The position numbers were made by a program, and so were the translations under genes. A stretch of 64,000 nucleotides of DNA from positions 17,985,728-18,049,727 of the forward strand of contig OY987229.1 in assembly GCA_963920705.1 (NCBI GenBank), written 5' to 3'. Source of the stretch: Odiellus spinosus (taxonomy: Eukaryota; Arthropoda; Arachnida; Opiliones; Phalangiidae). Below, one piece after another: positions 39,779 to 51,649 of this stretch (position 1 is the first letter of the stretch; every line of letters begins with the position of its first letter). The notes under the pieces were generated by a model that was not told where the DNA came from, did no database searches, and saw only the letters and a program-made list of their open reading frames with translations.

Positions 39779-42208
39779 ATGGATGAAAACCGATCTAGGT
39801 ACGAATTAGGTTTAGAAGAATTGGAAGAACTTCAAAAGGAGATTAAAGGTAAAATTTATGTAATTATTATTGGTTAATTAGTGATCTACGCGATCATCAA
39901 ATTGTACCAAAATGCACCGAAACATTTAATTTTCAAATGAATCCTCAAACTCGTATTACAAAGCTTTGCTAGAAAAATTAGTGTCGGTAGTTATAGTGAG
40001 AAATTTTGTTATAGATTATAAAATTCTAAAGCGTGCTTGCAGTGTAGAAATGTTTCTAATTTTGGTAATGTGGTTAATTGTTCTTACTGAATCAGTATGG
40101 GAAATAAAATTACATCTTGACGTCAGAGACTAATTAAAATTCTAAATCCTTATTTAATTATAAATCTAATTATTATGGAGAACCTAATTTTCACAGGAAA
40201 AACGAAAATGGCCCCAAATAAGATCTTAAAGTGATGCTGTCACAGATTTCTCACAAAATTCAAATAGAATTTGGTTAGCATTTTCGGAAAATCATTTAAA
40301 ACCAAATCAAAATGAAAATATACCACAATGGCAAGGATCTATAGATTTTAATAAAATCTATAGACACTTGAAACATCACTAGGGTCGCGCTACAAAAAAG
40401 TTTGGGTGAAAATTCGTCCGAAATTACGCGTGTTACGTCTTTAGACAATATTGAACGTTTCGTTTCAGACTGGCGCAAAGAATATTTGGACAAAATCGCT
40501 ACTATTACGAACCACCGCGAAAAACGCGAAGAGATTTACAAATATCATGTACAAAAAGTAAACTTCGAACGGCGATTGAATTTCCTGCAGAAACAAATTA
40601 AGCGAAAACAACAAACTAGAAAAAAATTCGAGGAAGGCATTTGCCGAGAAACTCAACAAAATCAAATTAAGAAATTCACTTTCAAATTAATGGGTTCTTG
40701 TTACATTCAACCCGTAGAATCTATCGACGAAAGAGTAGCCTTCTTATGCAAACTAAGCATTTTTCTTCACGATGTGAGTACACTACGAGTAACAAATGCT
40801 TTTCGCTTTTACGAAGTTCAAACTTTTTCACTAAACCATGCAGTAGCAGTCTCTTAAATTATTTTAATTAATTGAAGCTTCGCTACTTTAAATCGCCTAG
40901 CCTTTTGGGTTAGATCCATTTGATCGATTTCCAATTGATAAACAGAGGATTTACTTGATCGAATCACAATTGTCGATCACTTGAAAATCGATCAAGTGGA
41001 CCTTGATCAAAGGCAAACTTAAAACGACTCAAGCTGTTTTTTTTTTTTTTTTTTTTTTTTTTTGTTGTTGAAAAAAAAACAGTCATAGAAACCAGTATTG
41101 AAGTTACCTACTTCATCTATAGTTAAGCGAACACAGTGACGTTTTTCAATTTGTTCCCGCCCTTAGCTCGAGTTCCTTTAATAAGATAACCAGCCCCTTG
41201 AGAAAAATTTTTAATAGGACCCCTCTGATAAAGTCATAGGATTTTATAGGTCTATTTCTAATTTTCAAAGACAGTAATCCATTTTTTTTAGCTTCTCAAC
41301 ATATTATTATTTAATTTTTATTCAATTTGACATGGGCTTAAACGCGTTACTATCTTAAAAGCGTCTTGGCTAAAAATTGCAATTTCCAAAAAAAAATCTA
41401 TTTAACAGCCCTTACCGAAAACAGTTATTCTTAAGAGGTCTTGGGGAAGTCTTTCAGGTGCCTTATGTAGAATTAAGAGGTCTTGGGGAAGTCTTTCAGG
41501 TGCCTTATGTAGTCTTAAGAGGTCTCGGGGAAGTCTTTCACTATGTCAATAAGTCTTGGAGAAGTCTTGAAGACTTTCCCAAGACTTCCGTAGTGGTCTT
41601 GAGGACCTCTTCTGATCAGACTAACTTTTTTCGGTAAGGGAGGGACTATCTAAGCTCCCATGATGTGCCTGAATTTAGGCTCATAACTAAGGGAAAGATT
41701 TAAAATTAGATTGCCTGTTTTGGCTGAAGCCTCTGTAACCAATACTATTTTTTAATAGTATTAAATAAATAAGAGTGACTTAACAATAAGACAAATCAAA
41801 ATTATATTTGTAAGGCTCGTACGATATTTTTGGATTGAAACTAATCATTTTTGAGTTGGTTTTTTTAGGGTGAAGAAGCAATGAAGAAAAAATATACTAT
41901 TATTTGGTAACGCGAGTTTTGGTTGACCTGTCTGTTTAAGAATTGTATTTGCTCCCATTTTGGAGACCCTGACTTATCAAGGTTTTGTACAAACCCTGTA
42001 ATTAATAAACTTAAATTTTTTGTTTTTACAATTTCAGAGTGACATTTCACCATCAAAATTAAAAACCTTTGATGAGTTAATAAGACGCGAAATCTATTTT
42101 ATAAAATGCGCAGAGGATTCGAAACTGCAATTTAATTCATTGCTATTGGGAGTACGGCTTCGATTAGCAAGCGAATTCGCCGCTACTTTCAAATCACGAA
42201 TGAATTAA
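39779..42208 (+). CDS. Unrecognised small basic coiled-coil protein
   Basis: I do not recognise the family. Two exons are secure: ~40383-40773 and 42038-42208, joined in phase at GAT|gtgagt and tttcag|AGT. They encode about 185 residues: a DNIERFVSDWRKEYL helix, a long K/R/E/Q-rich coiled coil (NFERRLNFLQKQIKRKQQTRKK), then MGSCYIQPVESIDERVAFL and a helical end FDELIRREIYFIKCAEDSKLQF. The N-terminus is unresolved. ATG 39779 opens an exon reading MDENRSRYELGLEELEELQKE to 39848, but that donor leaves the wrong phase. Ending instead at AG|gtacga (39798-39799) closes phase with 40383. Intron 40774-42037 contains a MITE and a T-run. The stop is 17 nt from the convergent NOL8 stop. Its head-to-head pairing with an axonemal dynein may hint at a ciliary role; that is only a guess. 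Confidence 0.6.
40226..40300. mobile_element. Half copy of the TTAAAGTGATGCT MITE
   Basis: TTAAAGTGATGCTGTCA at 40226-40242 is followed by 'cacaaaattcaaatagaa', matching the left part of the element at 38510-38743. I do not find the right terminus. Confidence 0.5.
41409..41640. mobile_element. MITE with CCCTTACCGAAAA termini and internal tandem repeats
   Basis: Perfect 13-bp inverted termini lie at 41409-41421 and 41628-41640. The 232-bp interior has three ~42-bp tandem units around 'aagaggtcttggggaagtc', then partial inverted copies ('ccaagacttcc',  'gaggacctctt'). The open frame across it is a by-product of the repeats. It lies in an intron of the small coiled-coil gene. Confidence 0.7.
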
Positions 42209-42225
42209 GAACCAAAAATTAATTA

Positions 42226-44496
42226 TTAAGTGTTGGACCGTCTCTTATTAGTATTGCGTTTGTTGGATTGAGGTTGCCTTCGTTTTTGTTGGTTTTTGTT
42301 AAAAACGAAGGCGCCCATTCGTTTCTTCAAAGCCATCTTTTTCCTAGATGCCATGTACTGATTTAAAAAAAAAAAAAAAAAATTGAAATCTCAATATTGT
42401 ACCCTTTTTAAAATTTCTACGCATCACATTGCGCCAAATCTCAGCCCAAATTAAATAAAACTTATCGTACTTACTCTAAGCAGAGTAACCTTTCTTTCAG
42501 CCCAACGGTTTTCCATTTCGGCACTGTCAAAGCCGTTGTTATAGAAAAAGTTCACACCATCTGTCAAGAACGTACAATTTTTGTTGAGTACAATAAGTAA
42601 ATTTATTAATTTAGCAACTAAAGAATGAGTCAGGCTTATGAACAAGTTGGGCTTAGCAACTAACACCTCCGATTTCCCTGACATATGGTTTCCATGACCA
42701 TCTTTTATCATTTTCCCTGACCAAATTACCTTCTAGGCGCTTATCGTTTTCCCTGAAGAAAAACCACTTTTCTTCTTCAGCCGGTTTAAAGTCAATTTCG
42801 ATTTTAGTGTCAGACTGTTCACGATTGTCATCAGAATGTTCCATTCCCCATTCCAACGAATTTTTAACAGTAATTGAGTCCCCAATTTTGTTTTTTCCCT
42901 TCAAGTCCGATTTAGATGAGGCCAATTTCAGAAATGGTTCCAAAATAGGCTCCGTATCTTCATCATCACTAGATTCATGTAATTTCTCACTACCTTCTAA
43001 TTCAGAAACCTCCAAATCGTCTAAAAGTTTAAACTGTACTCCTTGGTTTTTTGAAGTTTCGAGGGCTTTACTTAAATCTTCAGAAACGTCATAAAATCTA
43101 TTAGTATCAGTTAAATCTACTTCAATTTGAGGCTCGATTTCTTTTGTTTTAGACGGTTTATCTTCGTCGGGATTAGGTTTGACTATAAACTTTTCAGCGT
43201 CTGATTTCTTGGGGTCGTACCGCAAAAAGCCAAAGTCTTTAAACTGATTTTTCTTTGAAATGGAAGATCGCAAACCTACAGCCTCGTCATGATTCGATAC
43301 TTGGTGACCCAAAACTTGCTCAAGGATCCCTAAATTCTTTTTACTTTCATTGGCGAGATCTTCATTTTCGCCAACCATTTTATTTTCTTCTTCCGATTCA
43401 GAATCAGAGACGAATTTTTCATTCAAAGTAAATCGAGGGTCGTTGTTATAACTCGACTGCAATTTAAACAATTTTTCTCCCCTTTTTCCTTGAAATTGCG
43501 GCTTATCTTGGAAACCTGGGTCTTTATCATCATCATTGTCACTTTCGTCAAAAAGACTTTTGCCTTTCGATATATTTTCAGTCTTTTCTTCTCTTATATA
43601 ATCAACTTCGGAAACAGAATCATCTGAATCTTCTTCAAACTTGATTTTTTTGTTAACAGCTTTATCAGGATTCTAAATTCGCAATTACGAGTTAGGTTTT
43701 AGTTAAGGATATAGATAGTGGATATGGAACTTACGGATAATGACGCTGATATTGCTTGAACTCTATCATGATGCATTTTAACCAAGGCTTGTTGAGATTC
43801 CAATCTCTTAATCTCTGAAAATGCTCTTTTTTTCGTCGCGTAACGTGATAGAATATTCGCATTGCTTTCATCTTGAGATATATCAACCAGAGCAGTTGAC
43901 TGAGGTTCAGCCTTGATAGTAATGGCTGAAGGTTCAACTTTTGCTTTAATTTCTTTTGGCTTAACTGGTTTAATCTCAATCCGTTGTTTAGCGGCTACTC
44001 CTGGCTTAGTGATAACTACAGGCTTAAGATGGACTACAGAAGATTTAGTGACTACTGCAGGCTTAGGAAGAACTACATTCTTAGTTGGGGGGTCAGGTAT
44101 AGATTCTATAGATACTGGTTTAGTTTGTTGAGCTTCCCTTTCTCGTTTTAGACGATCCATGTAACTTTCCTTTGCCAATTGTACCACAATGCGGCTTCCT
44201 TTCCATTTAGTATTGTTCAAGAGCGAAAAACCTGTTAAATAAGATTATTAATTAATGACAGTTAACATCATTAAATATTTGATTATTATCATACATCTAC
44301 TCAATTCAAATTGTACGCAATCCAAATTGACGAAGGCGAACATTTCAACAGCTCCCGAATCACCATGCTTGCGTTTGATCGCAACTTCTTTTACATTCCC
44401 GAAACGAGAGAAAGTTTTCTTTAAATCTTCATCGGTTATTCGTTCGGAGAGTCCACCGACGAACAAACGTCTTTCTTCTTGTTTTTCATTAGACAT
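42226..44496 (-). CDS. NOL8: Nucleolar protein 8 (RRM ribosome-biogenesis factor)
   Basis: NOL8 is a nucleolar RNA-binding protein linked to 28S rRNA processing and Rag-GTPase binding. Exons in ascending order are 42226-42357, 42475-42560, 42730-43672, 43735-44231 and 44295-44496, giving 619 aa with all phases closing (human ~1,167). The N-terminal RRM has RNP2 LFVGGL and RNP1-like MFAFVNL, then the NOL8-specific NNTKWKGSRIVVQLAKESYMDRL. The conserved C-terminal modules are QSSYNNDPRFTLNEKFVSDS, FGFLRYDPKKSDAEKF and WFFFRENDKRL. The end is highly basic (RKKMALKKRMG, NKRNTNKRRS) as expected for a nucleolar protein. The long middle of the vertebrate protein is missing, which explains the shorter length. 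The ATG at 44494-44496 is chosen because it immediately precedes the RRM. Confidence 0.93.
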
Positions 44497-45337
44497 TTTC
44501 AAATATTTCAATACTTATCAAAAGCCGAAAAGTGAGGGCCTAAAACACGTGCACGTCTGCACGATTCAATTTTAGCAGACGACATCTGGTCAAGTGAAAA
44601 TATCAACAGGTCTGCCAATCTGATCCTTGGGCGGGAAATTCAAGCAGAAACGGTTTTAAAACCTGAAAATAAATGAACAAATCAAGTTGAAATGCTTAAA
44701 TTTTTTTGGGATGGGCCAATCATTGAGTTGTGAATATTTAAACTAATGTATCTTTTTAAATTCCCGATAATTTAATCTCGCGAACCAATTTCTTTCAAAT
44801 AGTAAACTTTATAAAATATAGGCCTACTATTCCATTATTTGAAAATCCACCTTATGTAGAATTTTGATGTACTAAATAATTCCATATTAATGAAAGTTGC
44901 TATTGATTTAAGGAAACAGATGGAACGAAATTTATTTATTAACAAATATATTATTTAAAAATGCCATGAACATCATAAATTATTTAGATTTCGAGGTCAA
45001 ATAGTCTATATAATGGAACTATACATAAAATAAAGAATAATTTATGCATTATAATTATATTCAAAATAAACACGCTATGACGTTAAAGTCAATAAAAATT
45101 CTTCTTGTTAATAAAATTATTGATTGGTAGTGTTTAAAACTTTTAAAGTTAATTCATTTTTGGGCTCCTGCAAACCTATAAAATCATTAAAGAATAATAG
45201 TTTCGTTGCCAAACCGTAATTGTATTATTGATTCAGCTGAGAATTCAAAAACGCAGACTATGCCTGCCACCAGAAAACATTAGTATTTAGTCGTCCTCTC
45301 ATCTTCATTAGACCAAGCTCCATACAAAAACTCAATC
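44497..45337. promoter_or_regulatory. Divergent intergenic region, NOL8 / secreted-protein gene
   Basis: 841 bp, AT-rich, with no exon seen. A TATA-like CTATAAAAT at about 45177 lies 160 bp upstream of the secreted-protein start codon and could serve it. Confidence 0.3.
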
Positions 45338-48300
45338 ATGAGTTTTCAAATCAAGATTTGTTTGGCATTAATAGCCGCGGTTATCCTGGTTTTCGGAATT
45401 GATGGGATTGCACTCAACAGATCACCGCCCGTTGCTAAGGTTCTAGAATATATGAGCCTAATTACGGAGCATTGTAGTGAGTATATATGTCTTTCTAGAT
45501 TAAGGAAGGTGCTAAAGGGCTTCATTTATGTGTTTTCTCTTATTGTATTATCCTATAGAAATGTGTCTTTCCAATGGATATAATATTCACAAATTGTCTT
45601 TCCAATTTATGTTATTTTCATTTAGTCTGCTATTATCTTCGGAGTGCGTCTGCTTTTTGTAAGTGTGCGGTTATGATCAGAATGACTGTGTCGTCTTTGT
45701 ATAAGTGTTAACTTCAAATTGTGTCTCTCATCTATTTTTCCATGAAAAAAAAAATAATAAAATAAAAAAAATAGGTTTTTCCTACTTAGATTGCCCTCAG
45801 AATGTTTCCCAAAAATGATTATCATCAGAATATGTTAGTCCAAAACTATTATCATCAGAATATCTTAACCCAAAACTATTATCAGAATATGTTTGTCCAA
45901 AACTATTGTCAGAATATGTTTGCCCAAAACTATCATCAGAATATGTTTGCCCAAAACTATCATCATCAGAATATGTTTGCCCAAAACTATTATCATCAGA
46001 ATATGTTTGCCCAAAACTATTATCATCAGAATATGTTTGCCCAAAACTATTATCATCAGAATATGTTTGCCCAAAACTATTATCAGAATATGTTTGCCCA
46101 AAACTATTATCAGAATATGTTTGCCCAAAACTATTATCAGAATATGTTTGCCCAAAACTATTATCAGAATATGTTTGCCCAAAACTATTATCAGAATATG
46201 TTTGCCCAAAACTATTATCAGAATATGTTTGCCCAAAACTATTATCAGAATATGTTTGCCCAAAACTATTATCAGAATATGTTTGCCCAAAACTATTATC
46301 AGAATATGTTTGCCCAAAACTATTATCAGAATATGTTTGCCCAAAACTATTATCAGAATATGTTTGCCCAAAACTATTATCAGAATATGTTTGCCCAAAA
46401 CTATTATCAGAATATGTTTGCCCAAAACTATTATCAGAATATGTTTGCCCAAAACTATTATCAGAATATGTTTGCCCAAAACTATTATCAGAATATGTTT
46501 GCCCAAAACTATTATCAGAATATGTTTGCCCAAAACTATTATCAGAATATGTTTGCCCAAAACTATTATCAGAATATGTTTGCCCAAAACTATTATCAGA
46601 ATATGTTTGCCCAAAACTATTATCAGAATATGTTTGCCCAAAACTATTATCAGAATATGTTTGCCCAAAACTATTATCAGAATATGTTTGCCCAAAACTA
46701 TTATCAGAATATGTTTGCCCAAAACTATTATCAGAATATGTTTGCCCAAAACTATTATCAGAATATGTTTGCCCAAAACTATTATCAGAATATCTTTTCC
46801 CAAAACTATTATCAGAATATCTTTGCCCAAAACTATTATCAGAATATCTTTGACCAAAACTATTATCAGAATATCTTTGACCAAAACTATTATCAGAATA
46901 TCTTTGACCAAAACTATTATCAGAATATCTTTGACCAAAACTATTATCAGAATATCTTTGCCCAAAACTATTATCAGAATATCTTTGCCCAAAACTATTA
47001 TCAGAATATCTTTGCCCAAAACTATTATCAGAATATCTTTGCCCAAAACTATTATCAGAATATCTTTGCCCAAAACTATTATCAGAATATGTTTGCCCAA
47101 AACTATTATCAGAATATGTTTGCCCAAAACTATTATCAGAATATGTTTGCCCAAAACTATTATCAAAAGGGGATATTCTATCCCCTTTTGCTATTATCAG
47201 AATATTTTTGCCCAAAACTATTATCAGAATATTTTTGCCCAAAACGATTATCATCAAAATATGTTTGTCCCAAACTATTATTAGAATTTACTTTCTCATC
47301 GGGTTACTTTATTATCCATAGAAACTTTTTTATTAGAAATTACTCTCAGTATTCTCAGAATATTAAATTATTTAATCAAGGTGATTATTATAAGGATTTA
47401 ATTTTCAAAATGAAAAGTATATAGAGGCTGCATGATGCGCGAGAGACCATTCATTAAGAGTTTAGAGTTTCTGTGTACGCAGCTTGTTAAATAACGCTCC
47501 GAAGATGAAACCACCGTCACGAAAACTTTTTCCTTGCATTGATTAATTGAGAATTTTCGAATTGACTCAGTAACGTTAACATTTGTTATATTTAACAAAA
47601 GAAATATTTCGGTTATAATAAATAAGTTTGATTAGGTCGTAACTCTAAATAAATAAGTTTGATTAGGACATAACTCTTAAGGGGGTTTAACACCACCCCC
47701 CTCTCCGGTTCTGTGGTCCACAATAGTTTACTAGAATTGCCACCCTCTAATTAGTACTTGTTATGGAGGTCATAACCATAGAAGTATGTGGCATTCTTTG
47801 TTGGTTGGGAATGCAACGTTTTGGGACAGCAAGAGTGACCCCGTCCCCTCGCCTTGTCCTCCCGGTTGGCACGTCCCTGTTAATAGATATTTTTACATAA
47901 CAGGAAGCCGTCATAGCATGGAAAAGGACACTTACAACGAATGCTTTAAGGCCGAGAGAGAAAAATTACACTATAATGTAAAGTTACGTTTCAATATTTC
48001 TATTTTAAATTTTTAAATTTAATTGAATATTATTTACAGGGTTTCCACATTATTGGTGAATGCAATGATTTGGTGCAATCGGAGAAAACCGATGTTGATT
48101 TGATCTGCGCTCATTTGGGTGATACAGTATGTCTACTTTACTTTTATAGTCGGATGCACCCTGACCTATCTTCGTATATTTGAAATATAGCAAGGTGTAT
48201 ATTCACGAGAGCGATACTTGTAGCGATTTATCAACGAACGATATCACAAAAAATAAATATGAAATAGATTGTTCCAATATCAGTAGGAGCTCTGACAATT

Positions 48301-49177
48301 TTTTTTTAAATTTTTTTTTCTCGCCAATCGCGGTATTTTTCTTACTAATCGCTCTCATGAAAACGCGCCTTAAAACCAGAAGAACACAGATCTCTGTTCA
48401 CGCGTTCGACCTGTCCTAAATTTTGCTTGGTCCTACCTAAAATTTTTGGCGATCAGGCACGAGCAGACATTTAAGGCGAATTAAAACTATTATTATAATT
48501 TAATTAAAGGGACTATCTGTGATTTTTAAAGCCCCGTTAAAGTCGCCTTAATTTGTCAGACGACGTTGACCATAACAAATTGCATCGTTAAAGCTAGGCT
48601 GAGTACATAAAAGAGCATTTTAAAGAACCAAATTTCAGAGCAGATAGGGCCTTGAAAGATAAAACCTCAGTAACGGCAGAAGTATATTTAATTTATATTC
48701 GAGAGAAGTGTTTTTCCACTAATCTAGGCATTTTTAACATAAATAAGAGGATAAAGGTGCCAGTTTAGAATACAGCTAAATAAGAGCCGCGGCCAACGGG
48801 AAACCCAACTCCAACTCCTGGCTGCATGGTACTATAATTGTTCCCGCCTTTTTGGCCCAATATTCCGGGAAAATTTCGCTCGCCATCTTCGAAGAAGTAT
48901 TATATACTTCTGCTATAACTAAAACAACTTTTAGAGCCATTTTCTCTCCCCACTAACAAACTTTAAAATCTTGTTTTCAGATTCACTACAACTTTTTCGA
49001 ATGCATTGTCAATTTGATTATGAATGACACCAACTCTGATGGAACAGAAGCATTGGCTAACAGTAGAAGTTCGATAGAGGTTAATTATAAAAATATATTA
49101 ATTTTATTCGCAAAATGTTCTTTAACTCAAAATTTTTTTTGCAGAAATGTATGCGCCAGGCATTTCCGGAGAAGTAA
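45338..49177 (+). CDS. Unrecognised secreted six-cysteine protein (143 aa)
   Basis: Five exons close in phase: 45338-45476, 47904-47977, 48040-48126, 48981-49079 and 49145-49177. The first ~24 residues form a signal peptide (charged start, then ICLALIAAVILVFGI and a small-residue cleavage zone near DGIA). The mature part is mostly helical with six cysteines in EHC, NEC, GEC, LIC, FEC and KC contexts. Spacings are about 13, 18, 14, 13 and 32, which do not fit the classical insect odorant-binding pattern. One NDT sequon (N-glycosylation) is present. Intron 1 is 2.4 kb and holds the 27-bp tandem array; intron 3 holds a MITE. AATAAA follows the stop at about 49203. A small extracellular binding or defence protein is conceivable, but the family is unknown. 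Exon 1 was joined to exon 2 on phase and on the strong acceptor 'atttttacataacag'. Confidence 0.7.
45801..47290. repeat. 27-bp tandem array (~55 units) in an intron
   Basis: Units are built on 'ttatcagaatatgtttgcc' plus 'caaaacta', period 27 bp, with some 30-bp variants (extra 'atc') at the left edge. The middle is almost perfectly homogeneous (46080-46780). Toward the right, 'gtttgcc' shifts to 'ctttgcc' and a block of four 'ctttgacc' units (46850-46940), then back. As 27 is divisible by three and the unit lacks stops, all frames stay open for hundreds of codons on both strands, but these are not genes. An 11-bp-arm palindrome interrupts it at 47165-47189. Confidence 0.95.
47165..47189. repeat. 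Short palindrome inside the tandem array
   Basis: AAAAGGGGATA (47165-47175) and TATCCCCTTTT (47179-47189) are perfect inverted arms around a 3-nt loop. It replaces the normal unit sequence between otherwise intact repeat units. Confidence 0.75.
48505..48660. mobile_element. GGCCCTATCTGCTC-type MITE in intron 3 of the secreted-protein gene
   Basis: It runs from 'aaagggactatctgtga' through 'cagacgacgttgaccataac' and 'cattttaaagaacc' to 'gagcagatagggccttgaaa'. This is a full-length ~155-bp copy of the family found in DNAH12 introns. Confidence 0.65.
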
Positions 49178-49545
49178 AACGATGTTTTTCTTACCAGAGA
49201 AATAATAAACGAATACAATATTTCTGAATTGTTAAAATTAAAATTTCATGTCGTCTTATGGGTCTCACTACAATTAGTATCTTTCAAAAAAATTGGGGAT
49301 GACACGCCCATTCGCAAAAAGAACAGCTCATGCCATCAATACTTCAATACCTAGAATGAGGCGTATTTTCCAACTATTTTTATCCTATATTCCCTTAACA
49401 TTATAACGTTCAATCAAACCAGCGTACAAGAACAGGATTATTTGTAGCCCAAATAATTGCTTTTCACACTACGCCCGTAAGGTGGCGACACGAAGAATTA
49501 AGCGACTCTTCCGGTCAAAGGCTTAACTTGAACGATTTTCTATAG

Positions 49546-49668
49546 TCAATTCCACCATGAATTGACAAGTCGCGTGACCTTAGGTACTTTTTCGCTTTTA
49601 ATTAAACAAAACCTTGAGATAACAAGTTTCGAAGGTTCATACGAACTTCTTATTCAAGGTGGAATTGA
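49546..49668. mobile_element. Small MITE-like inverted repeat (TCAATTCCACC)
   Basis: 'tcaattccaccatgaat' (49546-49562) and 'attcaaggtggaattga' (49652-49668) are 17-bp inverted arms with one mismatch, enclosing about 90 bp. Non-coding. Confidence 0.6.
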
Positions 49669-51503
49669 ATGTAGGCACGTGTCCGCGGGCAATATCGTAA
49701 TGTTGCTTTACCTAAAGCGGAATAATACGCAATGGTAACCCTGATTTGGGATAAAAAGTAGTTCCAAATACAGATCGCGAACATATATAGGTATTACTAT
49801 AAAAAGGCTAGTGACTTTGCGAGGGCAAAAGAGTTTGCCGTTGGTGAAAAGACGGTAAGTAGCGCCGACAGGTGTCAAGAGGCGAAAAATCCTCGCCACC
49901 GTTGGGGCGGAAAGAGAGAGACACAACAGCCCCATCAGGCGGAAACCTAGTCGCCCTACAGTCGGAGGAATGGATGAGGATGCTTGTATACAGTCTCCAA
50001 AGTTTCGGACCATCGCCTTCCATGGCTTTCTCGATTTATACTTTTGTTCGCGCCAAATGTGTTAAACCCGAGCTAAGTTCAGGCGGATTGTTATATAATG
50101 TAAAATGTCAGAGAGCAAGAAGTAGTTGTAACATAATAGATCGCGTACAGTAGAATATGCCCATATATCCTCCCACAAAAACCAATCTATTTCGGCGAGA
50201 TACGAAGGTCCAAAATGGTTGGATACTTTAGCCACGCTTTACCTACGCGCTTTAGTCCCTTCGACAGGCCCTTTTTTAACAGTCACTGAACCAGGATTTT
50301 CCCCCCTGTCCAACACTTCACGCCCAAAACTAGTTTAGCACCTTTTAGGAACGAGAGAGAAGGTCTTACAAGGTCATTTTCATGGCTATTAAATCTGACT
50401 AGAGTATATTTAGAGATACGCCAAAAGATCGAAAGTTCATTTAACGCCACAAAAAATTAAGATCAAAATTTGACATTTATGAGTTAGACGTTTAAAGTCT
50501 AATATAACGAAAGATGATAAATTGCGACCATTATCATAGTTATATGTTGAAATATTCTGCAGCGAAATTATCATGGAACGAATCCAACTGATATCGGAAT
50601 AAAAATAAATCGTCATGGTGATATGATTTCGATTTAAATGTCACGATCGTTTAGTGAAATCTGGGAATACCCATATACGAAGGAGTTTTTAGACAACACT
50701 GTAAACCAGCGATTTTTCCCTTTGTTCCCTGGGTTAAGTCTCATTCCCTCAGATGCGCAAGTCATAACTATAGTCCATAACAACTTCAATTTACAGCACA
50801 AATATACATGAATGCTTTTGTTGTAGCCAATAGTAGTAGAAAAACCCTAACATCAACCCCATAAGAAATCCAAATTTTATGTAAATTTAACTGTGTACGC
50901 ATGAAAACTGTTCTCGTTAATTTTCTTTTAAATATGACATTAACCTGTACATCATAATTTAACTTAATTTTCTGGTCCCGTTTTGGAAGAAGTTATATAC
51001 CCAAGCTTGTACGAGAACTTGGATTTCTTGAGTTTTACTACTCTACTAGGAAAGGAGTGTAGGATCGCGACGAATTCTCAAAAGGATCGCGCGTTTGTAG
51101 ATATAGTCTTTATCTTTTCAATCGCCTGATCGTGTGGGCGAATGGTTGGGCTTCCGCCCCTCCTCTATTTAATTTGGTGAAAAATGAAAGGGCGGTAGGC
51201 GGCAATGGCTGACAAGATAAATTAGATTAGTGATGCCATTCTACCTTAGCTTCGGTATAGGTCTTATCCATTTTAATATTAATATATTAATATAACGGAT
51301 ATTTTCACAGCGTAGAAACGTTATTTTTAAATTTTATATACCAAAGTACAGGTTGCGTAAGGCGTGGGAGATATCTATACGAGTTTGGTTAGCTTATAAA
51401 TTATTAGAATGAATTGAAGCCCCCAAGAAGAGATAGCTTTACCCTCAGGGATCATCTATATTTTATGGTAAAAACGGTGTACCCGCTTCTTTATTTCGCC
51501 CCG

Positions 51504-51649
51504 CCTCACCACGGCCAACTTAGATCGAAGAAGGGGCTGATCTAAGTTGGCCATGGTGAGGATCTAAGTTGGCCATGGTGAGGATCTAAGTTGGCCATGG
51601 TGAGGATCTAAGTTGGCCATGGTGAGGATCTAAGTTGGCCATGGTGAGG
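51504..51649. repeat. Hairpin followed by five 22-bp tandem units
   Basis: A 23-nt arm at 51504-51526 ('cctcaccacggccaacttag' + 'atc') pairs, with one mismatch, with the first 22-bp unit starting at 51539. Five near-identical units based on 'gatctaagttggccatggtg' follow to 51649. Units contain NcoI-like CCATGG and GGCC dyads. Confidence 0.85.

Noticed and set aside
45801..47290. CRISPR-like array
   Set aside because: Units are contiguous direct repeats without unique spacers, in a eukaryotic intron.
45802..47424. Frames of 300-540 codons on both strands
   Set aside because: They are products of the 27-bp tandem array, which keeps many frames open. The array lies in an intron.
49708..50153. 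Overlapping 70-100-codon frames on both strands
   Set aside because: A GC-richer patch keeps several frames open; none resembles a protein family.
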